DNA of 64,000 bases from Triops longicaudatus (Eukaryota; Arthropoda; Branchiopoda; Notostraca; Triopsidae). The stretch lies in the NCBI GenBank assembly GCA_022885665.1, contig JAGQDJ010000215.1:1-64000 (forward strand), given 5' to 3'. The stretch's first letter is position 1. Each line of letters opens with the position of its first letter. Below are positions 22,668-36,500 of the stretch, piece after piece. The notes beneath the pieces are model-generated. The model searched no databases. It had not been told where the DNA came from and worked only from the letters and a program-made list of their open reading frames with translations. Both the position numbers and the translations under genes were made by a program.

Positions 22668-24925
22668 ATGGCTAGTCATTCCTGCAGTCCAGCTTGCAAA
22701 ATTGGACCTTCCATCTTGAATGCTGATTTATCTAAATTGGCTGACGAATGCCAACGTTTGTTAAATGCAGGCGCGGACTATTTGCATTTAGATGTTATGG
22801 ATGGCCAGTTCGTTCCTAATTTGACATTCGGACATCCTGTTGTCAAATGTCTGCGGCCGAAACTACCCGATACTTTCTTTGATATGCACATGATGGTCCA
22901 GCATCCCCAAAAGGTAGAAGCAACATACCACACTTACTGTTTAACATCTAATTTCTTCGAGTAGTCGGGGCTAATAATAGGAGCACACTACCCCCTACCT
23001 GCATAACAAATGCTTACTCATCTCTGTCTAAAATATCATCCCAACTATTACTTGTTGTTATGGCAAGGAGGACAAAAGAAGAAAATGCTGTCGTCAAAGC
23101 GCTGTTTATTAATTCTTATTCCATTATCGCAATAGTGGGTGGAACCTATGGCCGATGCTGGCGCAAATTCCTATACTTTCCATATCGAAGCCTGCGAAGA
23201 TCAAAATGTTAACCGTCTGTGTCGGAAAATTAAAGATGCTGGCATGAAAGTAAGCTTATGTTAGCAAATGTCTGTACATTCGTAGTATTTTTCGCCACAG
23301 TGCTATGTAATTCAACTTTTCTTCCCGATAATCAATAGTTCAATTGTCAGAGAACACAAGGAAGAAGAAAAATCGTAAAACACGCCTGATAAGACCAGGG
23401 GAGTCTGAAACACAGGGAGAACATCTGAACTAGGATTTTGCCAAAAGTCGTTGAACATGTTACTTGCATTCCATGGTACTTTAGCTGAATAAGCAGGGGT
23501 GAATAAGTAAAGAATGAATAAAAAATAAATAGCTAATAATAAAATGAGTTAATATTTTATAATATGATTACACTAAATAAACGATAGCAGATAGCTAATA
23601 GAATTATAAATAGGGGGACAAAGTTAATAAAATTATAAATAAGGAAAAAATAGTCTAAAATATGTAAAAAACTAGAAAAGGGGAATTTATATTGGCCCAA
23701 CACTTTATAATTTACCGACCAACAAGTTGTTGGCTAATCTCTCCTTTACGTGCATTTAAGCCAGAATGATGCGTTCTAGCAACAGGACTTCTTGTCATAA
23801 AAAAAGTGCAGTATATTTCACAGATGCACTGGTAGTAGATTAAGGGTAAACAAAGTCTGCCTCCGTTTAATTACACTTGTAATTTTCTATCGTTTGTAAT
23901 GGCTCATTATACCGTCCTCTAAGTTAGTACATCTTAGTTCCCTCCGCTAATTACGTTCTACATCAGAAATTAGACCGTTGAGAAAAGGGCACCTTGAATG
24001 GCAATAGGGAATTCTTCTGCTACGTAGGCAAGTATTTTCCGTTTTCGGTTCCTTTTTCCTTACCGTAGCAGAACGCATGCCAGTTAATTGAAGTTCAAGG
24101 CTAAATCGGCTTCTTGTACGCAAAATAAAGTCCCCGCGAAAATGAATGTGGGTTTGTGTTCAGCTGGAGGCAAACCAATTCGTTCCAGTTAAGCCAAATT
24201 ATAAGAAACCCACCCATACGGATTTATTCTTAAAGATCTGTTCCGAAAAAAGAAACAGTGTTAGTATTGCTGTGTCCTGATTAAGCAGAGTTTTGCTTTA
24301 TCGCGGCGTACTGATGTAAGTTTTGATATTTACCGGAAAAGAACGAATTTAGATTAAAAGGGGTGATTTAAACTAGCTCCTCCCCTTAGTATAACTTGAA
24401 GTGAGCTTGGTTTTAACTTATAAGATTAAATCACGAAATATAAATGAACACTCAAATTGTATCGTATAATACTGTATAACCAAATATAATAGTAATGAGC
24501 CAATGAATCAATAGGAGCAAGCCAAGAAACTTTATTTTTGTTTACTTAAAAAAGTTTAATGTATATTTCCTTCATCATAGGTTGGAATTGCCCTGAAGCC
24601 TGGTACGCCGGTGGATGTGGTGATGCCTTACGTTGAACAAGCAGACATGGTTTTGGTTATGACGGTTGAACCTGGTTTCGGTGGCCAGCGTTTCATGTCC
24701 GATATGATGAGCAAGGTGCAAGCGTTGCGAGGGGCGTGGCCCAATTTGGACATCGAAGTGGACGGAGGCGTGGGGCCCAGTACAATTGATGAATGCGCCG
24801 AAGCAGGCGCTAATATGATTGTATCAGGGACTGCCGTGACGGGGGCCCCTGATCCCCGCCGCGTGATGGACATCATGCGACAAGCCGTAGATAACGCTAT
24901 TCAACGGTCTCAAGTTGAACGTTAA
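22668..24925 (+). CDS. RPE: Ribulose-phosphate 3-epimerase
   Basis: Three exons, 22668-22913, 23136-23249 and 24581-24925, join in phase 0 to 234 aa, against 228 in human RPE. The enzyme interconverts D-ribulose 5-phosphate and D-xylulose 5-phosphate in the cytosolic pentose phosphate pathway. It is a TIM barrel with a divalent metal. Visible signatures in order: IGPSILNADL at the N-terminus, LHLDVMDG and FVPNLTFG, FDMHMMV, VEPGFGGQ, the catalytic IEVDGGVGP and the phosphate-binding NMIVSGTA. These include the metal-ligand His and Asp positions. The start (MASHSCSPACKIG) matches the human N-terminus in kind. The second intron (1.3 kb) is AT-rich with no further genes. CPT1 converges 291 bp downstream. 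Confidence 0.97.
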
Positions 24926-25216
24926 TAACTGTTTGTATTTCAAACTACTTGAAATCACTCCACAACACGAACACAAGGCGGGACTCAGGTGTGAAAGACA
25001 GCAATGTTATAGGTCAAAACATTCATTAGGTCAAACAGTTACCCTTGGCAGCAAAAAGAGACATTCCCATATACTCTGTGACACTTTTTCTCTCGAAAAG
25101 TGCAATACAAATGTTGAAAATTAATAGACTGGAATTTTAAGACGTTTTCATGCAAGTGCATGCAGCGAATTTTTCATTAGATAAAAAGTTAAGTAAAAGG
25201 ATTTTTTTCTGATTGT

Positions 25217-28200
25217 TTAGGTGTTTTTCCCACCCAAAGCTTCGAACAAGAGTTTAATGTCCTCCAACGCTTGGAACAGCAAATCTGAAAAGTGCTGAGA
25301 GTTGGTGTCGGGACAGGAGTGCTTGGAAGAAATGTGAAAGAAAATGGTGTGATTGGCTGGCAACATGTAAGATACACCATAGCCCGAATCGGATACAGGA
25401 CCAAAGCCGCCCCCTGGAGAAACCTAAATATGTATCACGGGATAAGTGGCCAAGGAGAAATACCGAAGAAAAGGGTGACCAAAAGGGAAAAAAAAGACTA
25501 TCCCAAGCCACCACCAAAGAAAACGTGCACTTTACCTTATTCCGAAAAGGCGGAAGATTACAATCGGGCACATTAGCTTGCTGTTGCTGGGGTTGTTGGG
25601 AAGTGGACAGCGTCCAAGGTCTCGATAAAACGGTTTCCAAGAAGGGACTTTTCTGCATAAAGCAAAAACGCCAATTGAAATGTCAGAAATAGGCATGACA
25701 TACGAAATTCCGCGGTTCTTACGTATCCCAAGCCTTGACAACACACGTAAAGTGCAAATAGGTGACGATCGATGCCTTCGCCGGTCATAGCTTGCCTCGA
25801 GATCACTTGATGCTGGGCACACGCCGCTTTGAACGAAGCTATTTTCTGCTTTACGTCCGCATCGCTTTCCATGGCCCTATGCAATTAGAATTGAAAACAG
25901 GCTTTAAAATATCGGAACAACTGCGAGATCAGAGATACAGTACAAAAATAGGATAAAGTGTTAGCTAAAACTGGCAAATGGAGGAAATGGCTCCACGATG
26001 CAGTAAAACCGGCTATAACAAACTCTATTACAGAGAAAATCTCGCTATGATTGATAATCAGTTACTAAAGAAATTTTCCGCTGAATAAATGCTTGGTTAA
26101 AACGGAAACTGGCTGTGACAGTAGCTTGAGATTGTGTATACTTGACGAAATTGGCAGCTTCCGGAGTGCAGGATCTTATGGTCTCCGTCCTGCCATTCAG
26201 AAAGAGACGTGTCATGGAGGCTTCGTAAGTTTGAACATGCCTGCCGCTGTCACGGAAGTAAGCTAATTGGAGCGCCATCTGAACTACAGCATCGGGAGAC
26301 ACGCCCCAGCCTTTCATAGATCCTTTACCCCAATTTCCATGTTCCCGAACGACCAAATCCAAATCGGCATTATTCTAAAAATAATAATAATATAATAATA
26401 ATAATAATATAATAATAATAACAATAATAATAATACAAAATGAACAATCTTCCGTAACTAAATACTACGATAACAACTGACATCTTTTCTTGTATTGAAC
26501 TTTACTTTAAGCGCGAATTGTTTGGCCTGGAGAATATGTTGCGCTAAAGGCTGCTCAACTTCCCACAATAAGCGCACAGGTGGCTTAGTTTTGCTTTGCC
26601 TGAATGAGGTCAGCAAAGGCATGCACTTGCCATCGTCGGTGTACAATTTTTCCATGACCCTAAAACCAAATAGAACGTGCATTATTGACCTTGATTAGCA
26701 ACAATAGAAAAGGAAAGGGGAAGAACAATGTTACTCTCGAGTCATGGCATATTCTAACGCATGTGCCACTGCCGGCGCATCGGCCATGGAATGTTCGGCA
26801 TTAAGGCCACATTTCCCATTCTGAAAGATGATGAGGTTGACACTCTTGTCATACCATACCGACGATCCGTCCCCGTGTAAAAGCCATTTACCTCGGCTCG
26901 AGAAATCTTCGGGTGCCGCATCCGCAAGAACAACCTAAATAGTACAAGTATATAACAATGCAACCTCAATAGTACAAGTACGACAAAAGAGTTATATTTT
27001 ACACAACAACAACTCAATAAAAATTAAACCAAAAGACAACGAAAATACAAAAACTAAAAAATGTAAGTTTTCAAAAACACAGATTAGAAAATAGACAACG
27101 AAGTAACAATGAAAGAGAACATAAAAAAACTAATATGGTGGTATATAAAATGAATGAAAATAACACGACTTTTTCTCCTTTACTAACATGTTAAAAGTGA
27201 CAACAAATCAATAGGCTACGCCTACGAAGGTTTCGAATTTTTAGGAAAATATTAGGACTGAACAAAACATGTGAAAAATGATATATTTGTGAGAAATAAA
27301 AAACTCAACAAAAGGGAAAATGGTACACAAGAAAATAACTTGGCACTGATTAAATATACTTTCAAAATTTTTAAAACTAACTCACTGTAAGTACGGCCGT
27401 TTCTATAATATCCAAGCTTTCCTTATTGATCCCATTCTGGAAAAATTCGGTACGGATTTTGGCCCATTCGGTTCTCGGTAAGGTTGTCAGGGCCGGTAGC
27501 TGTTTTTCAGCCTCGGGAGTTTCGTCTTTCATAAAAGCATCAATAAACAATATAAGACAGGGAAAGTAGATACAGAACAGCTTGCAATGAAATAAAATGC
27601 CGTTTTTATTTGTTTCTTTCAATGTTACCTATCCACTTTTGAGAATCTTCAACAATCCATTCAAATTGCTGTTCAAGAGCAGGTGGTGCCAACAATTGGC
27701 TTTTTTCATCGTAGATATCTACTTTGTAGTATATGCCTTTAGAATAGACAGCAATATGACGCGACAAGGAGGAAGGTACATGGAGGAGTTCATCGATTTC
27801 GACTCCTGGAATTCTAATTAAGACATGAGCCAAGTTGCGTATCAAGGCTTTAAATTGTAATGTAAGGTACCTGGTAGTTGAGAAGATCCTTTCATACTGC
27901 GCCATGCAAATCGGCACCGTGTTTCTCAAGATCAAAGGGGGGAGTTCTTCTCGATCAACTTGACGTCGGAAAGTAAGCACACAGTGAGCAAAGGTCGCTG
28001 CTCGACTACAAGGTCTCGGAGTAGGGAGCCAATGAGAGTGATCCATTCCGTAGTAATTGGAATTGATGGGTAAAGCAGCCCGGGACATCAAATACACGTA
28101 CTTCTCCCTATTTTGTTTATTAATAGCATTGTGACAATTTGAAATTGAACAAAATACAAAAAATAAAACAAGAGTACATTAGGCAACGAAACTCTGAAAC

Positions 28201-29467
28201 CTGGCAAACTAGAAGCATAGTAAGCTTAAAGTCTTTTAAATGGTAAAAAATCATAGAAATTACTCTTCACGAACTACGCAAAAAATCTAAGAAATGAGGA
28301 ACAGGAAAGTATTAAATAAATACAGAAAAATGAATATAAAGGAAAATACGGGGGAAAAAATGCCGAAAATACGAAAATTGTTACAAAGGACACTAAGGAA
28401 TGGTAAAAATAAGATAAGCTAGGATGTTTTTAAAGATTATTCTTATTATTATTTTTATTCTTACCACCAATCGGAGACATAGTTGGGTGCCCACCAGCTT
28501 TTTAGCCACAAAATACGCTGTAACTTGCGGCCTAATGTTTGTTCGAATTCTTGCGCTTGGCTACGCAATGAAGCTAGTTCTTCTTCTGAACAAACTGGTT
28601 CCAAGCTTCTTAGAAGCTTATCTAAGTATTACAAATAAATTAAAAAAATGCACACGGGCTGAAATGATACAAGTGAAAGTTAAACCATCAAACTGATATA
28701 CTGTACGATGGTGAAACTTCTTGTACCTAGCGTTTGCCGCAGAGGCGGTACTGGAAGTCTCGGTAGAGATTTTTGGCAGCTGTAAAGGGATGGATGGTAC
28801 CCAGAAACGACTTTAACTCCCATGGCCCATACGTAAGTAGTCGACGAGGTCGCGCGTTCATCTATAATCAAATTACGATATCAGTAAGCATCCTTCCGAA
28901 AAGCGCATTTATCAAAGAAGTTAGCTTACAAAGCCAGCCTTTGTACGAGAGAAGCGCTCGGAGTATGTACTGGCGAACGAACATGAGCACAACAAAGAAC
29001 ACGACGCCTACGATCCATGAAATAATCAAAGCTTGAAGCCAAAGAGGAAAACCTACGGAAGAAAGAAAACATCGAAGAATTAAACATATTTTACATTTTT
29101 TTCGTAAGGCAAATAAAAAGTAATAATGTATACTGAAATATAGTTTTTAAAAATTTTTTATTTGAGTAAATAGAAATGAATTACTGTCGGGAAGATGTAA
29201 TGAGATTTTAAGTTGCCACAGCTGGTATCCCAAGCCCGACTGACTCTGGATTTGTGCCATCATCCATAGAAAGCAAAGCAGAATCGCTCCACGTAAGTTG
29301 CTCGTCGAAGTCGGCCACATGCCATTATGAATCGAATTTCGCGTACGGTAGTACTGCCGAACGAAGGACTTGCGGTAAGCTAGGACGAAATCTCGCCACG
29401 TATTTCTGCCTTCTTGTAGATTAGGTGGTACATGAAGTCCGCTCACTGCACTCCGAGCTTCGGCCAT
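25217..29467 (-). CDS. CPT1: Carnitine O-palmitoyltransferase 1
   Basis: Thirteen exons: 29467-29185, 29052-28930, 28861-28727, 28621-28465, 28107-27871, 27813-27629, 27525-27386, 26934-26735, 26659-26482, 26374-26142, 25876-25723, 25652-25536, 25423-25217. They join in phase to 782 aa, against about 773 in mammals. The enzyme moves long-chain acyl groups from CoA to carnitine at the outer mitochondrial membrane, the committed step of fatty-acid import. The N-terminus keeps the MAEA start and two membrane segments (AILLCFLWMM; LIISWIVGVVFFVVL). Catalytic His lies in NAEHSMADAP; other family signatures are YEASMTRLF, GRTETIRSC, MTGEGIDRHLF and the STSQ motif. The second membrane segment separates CPT1 from mitochondrial-matrix CPT2. 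Malonyl-CoA regulation is expected for the family but not shown here. Confidence 0.97.
26379..26435. repeat. (AAT)n microsatellite in a CPT1 intron
   Basis: An imperfect AAT repeat of about 57 bases, interrupted by several phase shifts. It begins directly at the acceptor side of CPT1 exon 10, so it forms most of that short intron's 3' half. Confidence 0.9.
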
Positions 29468-30599
29468 GGCTAAACGCGAGCTTCCAGTGAGAGATGAAGA
29501 CTAAAGTTATGCCTCCAACGAAGCGCACACGAGTACTTCAACTTAAAGACACCCTAGTACAGATAAGGAAACTTTAACCATCTCTTGGAATGCTTATCAT
29601 ATGGTACAGCTCTTTTTCCCCCTTTTTTATTTATCTCTTTTTTACTTTTACTCTCTAGCACGTTTTCCATTTATAGGCATCTAAGGTCATTTACATACTG
29701 CAAAATAAAGAAATTTATCTGATTTGATCCATTGTATGTGAGTGCGATTTGTGGTTTACTTTGTACCTACTAAATCAGTTGCAATAATAAGGACGAAACG
29801 ATAAGGAAGAGAGATAATGCACGGTACAGGGCACATGTCCTTCTTGTTTACCTAACCAAAGTAAGACTCTGGCAGCAACTGAAGCTATTATACCTGCATC
29901 TCTATTTGTAATTATCAGCGCTGATTAAGATTGACAACATAAACAAAGTGAGGATTAAAGATCGCTCAAGAGTTAAGCCTGCGTAAAAAAACATGTCATG
30001 GTGATGTTAATCAGGGTAAGAGGATTTTTTTAGTGACTTACATCTCGAATAGAGCGCAAAACTGCCCTCGAATGTCACGAATACTAAAAGCCACGGAAAT
30101 AAAAATGTCAGGCGCAAAAAACATACATCGCAGAAGCTTTTTAGCGGGAATTTGGAAATAAACAAAACGTTGTCAAGCTTATAGAAATGAATTAAATATT
30201 TTTAAAAAGTTCAAAGCTGGCAAACTAGTCTACGTAAGTGAAGATTAAGACAACAGCAACTCCTGGAATTATTTGAGTGAGAAGCATCTTTATTATTTTA
30301 CAAAGTAATCCAAGATTGAGACGTCATAGAGTACTCGATCCTTCATAGAAAATGATGCAAAGATATAGTTACTAATATACCGTTACTAATAGACAATTCA
30401 CGATTATTTTCATTATCTCTTAATACACCAATTTTGTCAATTAGCCGCAAATTAGACTCGGTGTTACGGACAAAATTCACTCTTGCTGTATTTCCTGTTA
30501 GAAGAACTTACTTATGTGGCAACGCTGGTTTCTTTGCACGGAAGGCGGGAGAGAGTTTGACTTTGTTTTCGTTCGTTTCTGACATGTGAATTGCTCGAA
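29468..30599. other. Divergent intergenic spacer between CPT1 and NCAPG2
   Basis: About 1.1 kb between two outward-reading starts, so it should hold both promoters. It is AT-rich with no recognised coding sequence. I found no convincing TATA box or other core element by eye. Shared regulation is not implied by the sequence alone. Confidence 0.5.
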
Positions 30600-33500
30600 A
30601 TGTTGCAGTCTTTAAGAGAACGGCTACTTTCAGCCATTCAGGAAAACAGTATAAAAGACTTTCAAGCTCTAGTTAAGGACGAAGAAAAATTGAAATACGT
30701 AATTATTCAAAGCGTTTGAGACATCAAAATAACGTAATAATGAAATACTTCTCTCGATTTAGAATGAAAAACTCGTTGCCTTGGTTGAAGCTATTGGGGA
30801 ATTAAGTAGAACGCAGCTCGATGTTGTCTGGGGACGTTTGTGCGATTGGACAGCCGAACAATACTTCAATATGACACATGAGAATCGTGGGGATAAAGTA
30901 ACCACAGCCTTTGTCTTGTATAAATCTTAAATTATTTATTGTGTTTAGGACACCAGACCTGAAGACTACGCTGCCTTCATTAAAATGGTCGTTCAAATAG
31001 CTACTCTAGCGGCCAATAAGACCACCAGTGACGAAACTCCTGTGGAACTCATCCATTTAGTTGAAATATTTAATAGCCTTCTGCCAGAGCCACTTGCTTC
31101 CGACGTAAGGATTAATACTACTGAAGACCGCTGCTTTACCCATTCCTATGATATATCCAACTTCTACGCACAAAAGTTTTAAAGCTTTAATCTGTAAAGG
31201 ATTTGTCCAGATTATAATAATTTTTATTAGTGTAGTAATTTTTAAATGATTTACTGGATAAAAGCCAGAATTTGGAACGAATTTTCACTTTCATGTAAAC
31301 ATTTTGGACATGGGTATGCAGTAGTCTCAAGTTTCTTTGCAAATTAGTTGCGTTAAATGTAATGATGTTTGTGCTAGTTCGGGCTGTGCAGCAATATTAG
31401 CCGCCTTTGCGAGTACTGGTGGGTGAAAAAATTCTCAGGAAAAGATAAAATTGCCCTTCAAACCTTCTTCTACTTGTTGGATGAGTCGCTTAAGCCGAAT
31501 AGCTTTGTATTTTCGTTTTTTTCTCCATATTTTTCATAAGATTGAGTGTGAGCGTTTACATTGCTTTAAATAGCGCGCTGACATTAAACGCGTTTGGAAC
31601 ATGCGGGAAGTTTTAGTGGACTATACCAACCTGGATCGTAACCACGCGTTACGCCCGAAATTGTTAAAAATAGCTCAAAACGAGAATTACCTCGAGTATG
31701 AAGAAGGTCAAAAAATGATCGCCCGGTTGTTCATTCTCGGTCCGGATTTCATCGAAGCCTTGCACAAAGCCATCAAACAAAGAATTCCTTATTGTACCAT
31801 CCAAGAAGCGGCTGCTTACGGCGAAATTTATTTACGAGGATGGAGAGCAGCTATTGATCACCAGGATGTAAGCTTCGTCTATTTTAAGTTGACAATGGCG
31901 TGAGCATTTCACTTTTCTGTTACTGGTGTTATTCAATGCTTTTTTTATTTGTTTTACAATAGGATCTCATTGTAACGAACCTCCCAAAGAGAGAAAAGCT
32001 GTTGGGTATCCTCGAAGTTCGTTATATCAGACGCACTTCTTCATGTTTACAAAACTCGGACTTTAAAATCAGTCCACGATAGACGATAGTTTGTTATAAA
32101 AGGTTTTGTTCTTATAACGAAGACGTTCTGTGTCAAAATTTCGAACAGTAGACGGATTTGAAACTCTCAAGGTATCCAAATATGTAAAAAGTCTGACATA
32201 ACGAACTTTGAATATGCTGAACAGTTTTTCCGTTCTCAGTTTTTTTGTAGTGAAATTCGACGATGTATATCGTAGTATTTAACTATTGTAAGATTTAATT
32301 ATTTATAAATTTATTTTATGAAATTTTTTTAGATAATTGCCGAGAAATGTCTCCAAAACCTTATGTTTCATGCCATTCATGCCCGTCGGCAGCCAATACC
32401 GCTTGCTCCTCTGTTTCCCGTAGAAAAGCCTCATTCCATTTCGTCCTTACTTTTCGCGCTTTTACATTCCATTCACAAACAAAAGTCGCACAGCGCTACG
32501 GGAGAAATGCTCTATCAGTTGTACCAACCTCTGCTTTACCGTGCTTTGAAGGTATAGTAACCGAGATTAATCAACAATGGTCCATAGTTGCTGTTATTAA
32601 CCGTACAATAGTAAAGTTTTTTTCAAAAATAAATGTTAACTCATACAATATCATTTATAGGTTGCTAATGTGCACGTAAGAGCTAACGCCATTCGGATAT
32701 TCCTTGACGTGTTTCCTTTACTGGCGTCGGGTGAAGCCGCAGAAAGAGAAGAATCCTTAACGAATCAAATTGCAATGATTCAGTTGGGGCTACGTGATGA
32801 AGTACCTTTGGTTCGTGTCCAGGCTATCGAAGTGTGTATCTTTGTGTACATGTTAATCGAAAGCTCCCATACCATTTTTTTTTTTTTAATGCTTAGGGTT
32901 TGTGCCGTGTATTGGCTCTACAGAGTCACAGTATTCCGGCGGACCACTTGACCAAATTCTTGAACGTCCTAACAACTGTTCTCCTTTTTGACGCTTCTAG
33001 TCATGAAGTGCGCACTGCTGTTGTCGACGGTCTTTCGGAAATGGTTGACAACCCGGTTACGCATCCTTACCTATCCTTGGTAAAATATTATTTTTTTCTT
33101 AGAAAAAATAGTTTCTATAGGCAGTAAATTTGCCTTAGATCCTTCCGAAGTGCTCAGTGGTTTTGCACGACATTCACGAACATGTTCGATCCTCGTTTGT
33201 TGAGCTGTTACTGAAAGTTCAGCGCTCCAAAACACTGGAGCTGCTCAACGTCGTCGCTTTCAAGAAGCTTTGCGAACAGTTAGCAAGCGACAAAAGCGTT
33301 ATGGTCTCTAGAAAACTTGTCAAGCTTCTTTATCCTTACGCGCATCCGGACATGTCCGAACCATTGGAGGGCGACAACTTTAGCAAATTCATGTGCTTCG
33401 TCGAAGTAAGATCGTCATTAGAAATAATATAATAGTGACAATAAATAACAATAAATGTTGAGTTAGTGCGAGTCCTTGGTATTCCGAGCTTTTTCTTCGT

Positions 33501-36500
33501 ACATTTCACTAATACTCTAACGTTACTCTTAAGGATTATCCAGCTGCTGCACGGGCGTTTTACCGAAATTCAAGAAAAGAAATTTCCTTTAAGGATGCGT
33601 GGCGGTTCGTCGCCTTCCTGATCCAATTCGTAACCAAATACGCCTTTTGCCATTCTAAAGCGGGTAGGGCCACGGAACACAAGCGAAGTCGTCGTAGATC
33701 ATCTTCTGAAGAAGAAAAAGAAAGCCAAGATAAAGAAGATTTGCAACAGAAAGGTGAGTACGCTTGTGATGAACGAAAAAAAGCTCACTTTCAAAATGTA
33801 CCATGTTGTAGACTCGGACAATGGAGACTTGGAAAGAGAGGCCGCAAATCAATCCGTGTACAACTTTCCCGTAGCGAGCGAAGGAAAGTTGACTAGCATT
33901 TTTGACGTCATGTGCATTCTCTTGACTGTTCATATTGATATACTCTACAAACCATCGTATATTGAATTCCTGAATATCCTAAGGAAAGAACTACAGCGTA
34001 AACTTCATCTCGTTCAACGTTTCTATAAGGTAAAGTTTGTGTAATGCAATTGATCCAACTATCAGCAGAATTCTTCCTTTTTTATATATTTTTTATTTTT
34101 AAAGGACCGGGAATGTGTACGTTCATTCTTGTACTTGGCGAGCTTGTTGCTCAGTCATTCATCAACGACTTTGCCAAGTATGCTAACCAATAAGCTCAAA
34201 TCACTTCCGGAACAGGCCCCGGAAGAAGAATACTGTTATGTAATAGACCTACTGTGCAATTGGCAGCGAGCTGACAACGTATTGGAGATTGTGTCAGAGT
34301 GGGTTACCAGTGCGCTCCATACTGCAGTAATTCTTTTCAATGCTATTTTACCAATTACCATCAAAAGATGAAATTTTGAACACATGGGGTAACTTTTGGA
34401 CACAAATGGGAAACAGTAGGCCATCTACTGCTCCACAACTACGCAACGCAACAAACTATGTATTACAGATTTAATAGTGAATAGGGATCGTTAAGGTACT
34501 AAAACCAAGTTTCTGTTTGACACATTTCTGGCAACAAGAAGGTGAAAGTAAGAAAGTTAAAGTAAGAAAACCATATCCAAGATTCAGTAGATCTGAAGTT
34601 CCGGATATCGGCAGTCTATGTTATACGAGTGTCAGTATTTCGAAGTTCATTATATCCCCCAGAGCACAATACCTGAACTTCTGGATATTCAGTATTAATT
34701 TGCTTTAGGCGTATAAGTAATTCATTTTATTCTCCTACCGGTACTTTGTTAGACCTGGCTTTATTTGCCGCACTGTTTAGTGCCTATAAAATAGTGAGCT
34801 AAAAATACCTAGTAGTAAAACAAATCGCACAAAGAAAGAAACCTTGATACTTTCTTTTAAATCACATCAGTTTATTTTCTGGCTTTTAGGGAAGTCCACG
34901 AGATTCTAGTACAAGGAAAAGTCGTGTAGGAAATCGACAAGTGCAGTTTAGTTTAAACAACGACGAGGAGCCGAAACCCTTACTGGGATTTGCGTTTTTG
35001 AGCTATTTGCTGAAAAGTCCAGGTAACAAGCGTCTGTTGCTCAAGAAGTTTGTCAAACCGTCTTTGGAGCTGCGAAATAAGCTTTCAACTATTTTGGTAA
35101 GTTACACAACTTCGATGGTTTGTATTTTCTATTTTATGTTTGTTTTTGTATTATGTAGTTATATATATTTATTTATTTATTTTATTAATATATATTTATT
35201 TAATTTTAATATAGGACCTGGTCGGGAAACGAATGAATAACACGGATTTGGCGCTCTCAGATGAACTGTTGAAAGTAGCCTTCACAGCATACTTGCGACT
35301 GACCGCAGTCTTGAACTGGGAACTCTTTGATAGTGATCTAAGAAGCAAAGCTATAGTTGATGAAGAGGATGAAGCAGCGATGACGAATTGTTCCGAACAT
35401 TGGATTGATATATTTGCCTGGATGGAACGGTATACGTTTGACATATTGTTGTTATAATTGTGACAAATACGCTCGATAATGCAATGTGCGAAACTTACAG
35501 GAAAAGCACATAAATGAATAATAATAATAACTAAAAAAATTTAAAAAATACTATTTTGACGAGTTTTATTTTGAATAGATCACTGCTGCCACACATGGAA
35601 GGAAGTATGCAGAATACTGAAAAGCATAAGAAAGCCCGCAGAAGGAAAACGACTGGGTCGGACGACAATAAACAGGCGAACGCCCTTTCATTTGTCGGCG
35701 AAATTTTGAGCATAGTGGACTCGTTGATCATTGTACATGGGGTGAACAAGCAATGCGGACTCGAACTGGGAAAACAAACACTCAATTGTCTTGAGAAATG
35801 TACGTCTGAATGATACTTCGTCGTATATTGTAGCCATCGGTTGTATTTTTTTACTTATTTACATATTTTTATTTGCTTTGACATTTCCTTTTTTATTTTT
35901 TTATTCCTGAACAATTAGTTTTGATCATTTTTTATTAAAAATCTTCACGTGTCTTTTTATTTTATTTATTTATTTACTTTTCAAATAAAAGGTACGGAAC
36001 CCGTATTGCTGAGTAAAGCTATGCGAATAGCCTGCAACTTGCAACTTTTCTTTCTCAACCAAGACCCTCCTGAGCCCACGCGTGAAGTGAGTTTCTTCAA
36101 CAGATGCATTTTGGATGAGCCAGTTGTGATGCAGTTAATAACGCGTGTTCTGGTAGCATGGATTGAGAAACACTCTCATTCGTCTGAAGTTTCGATGCAT
36201 CTTACTGTAAGTGGACTTTTCGCTTCTGACATTTTAAACAAAATCTGCCAATAATTTTGCTAACCGTTTGCCCCATTCGTGTAGGATGTGAATGCTTTCA
36301 AGCTGATGTTGAAGAGCGTTCTGGGTACTTACTGCAGGGAAGATATTATTACACCCGCCGGAGAGTTGACCAAGCAAGTGCTCTTGGCAATGATAAAGAA
36401 TATGTCCGATTCACTCAAAGATGTATGTCCTCGTTTCTTATGTTACTTTTTTTTTTTTAATATAGTGGTTTCATTGTAGGATATGAAACGGGACGTTTTC

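Noticed and set aside
33665..33933. Minus-strand ORF opposite NCAPG2 exons 10-11.
   Set aside because: It is a shadow of the well-supported plus-strand exons.
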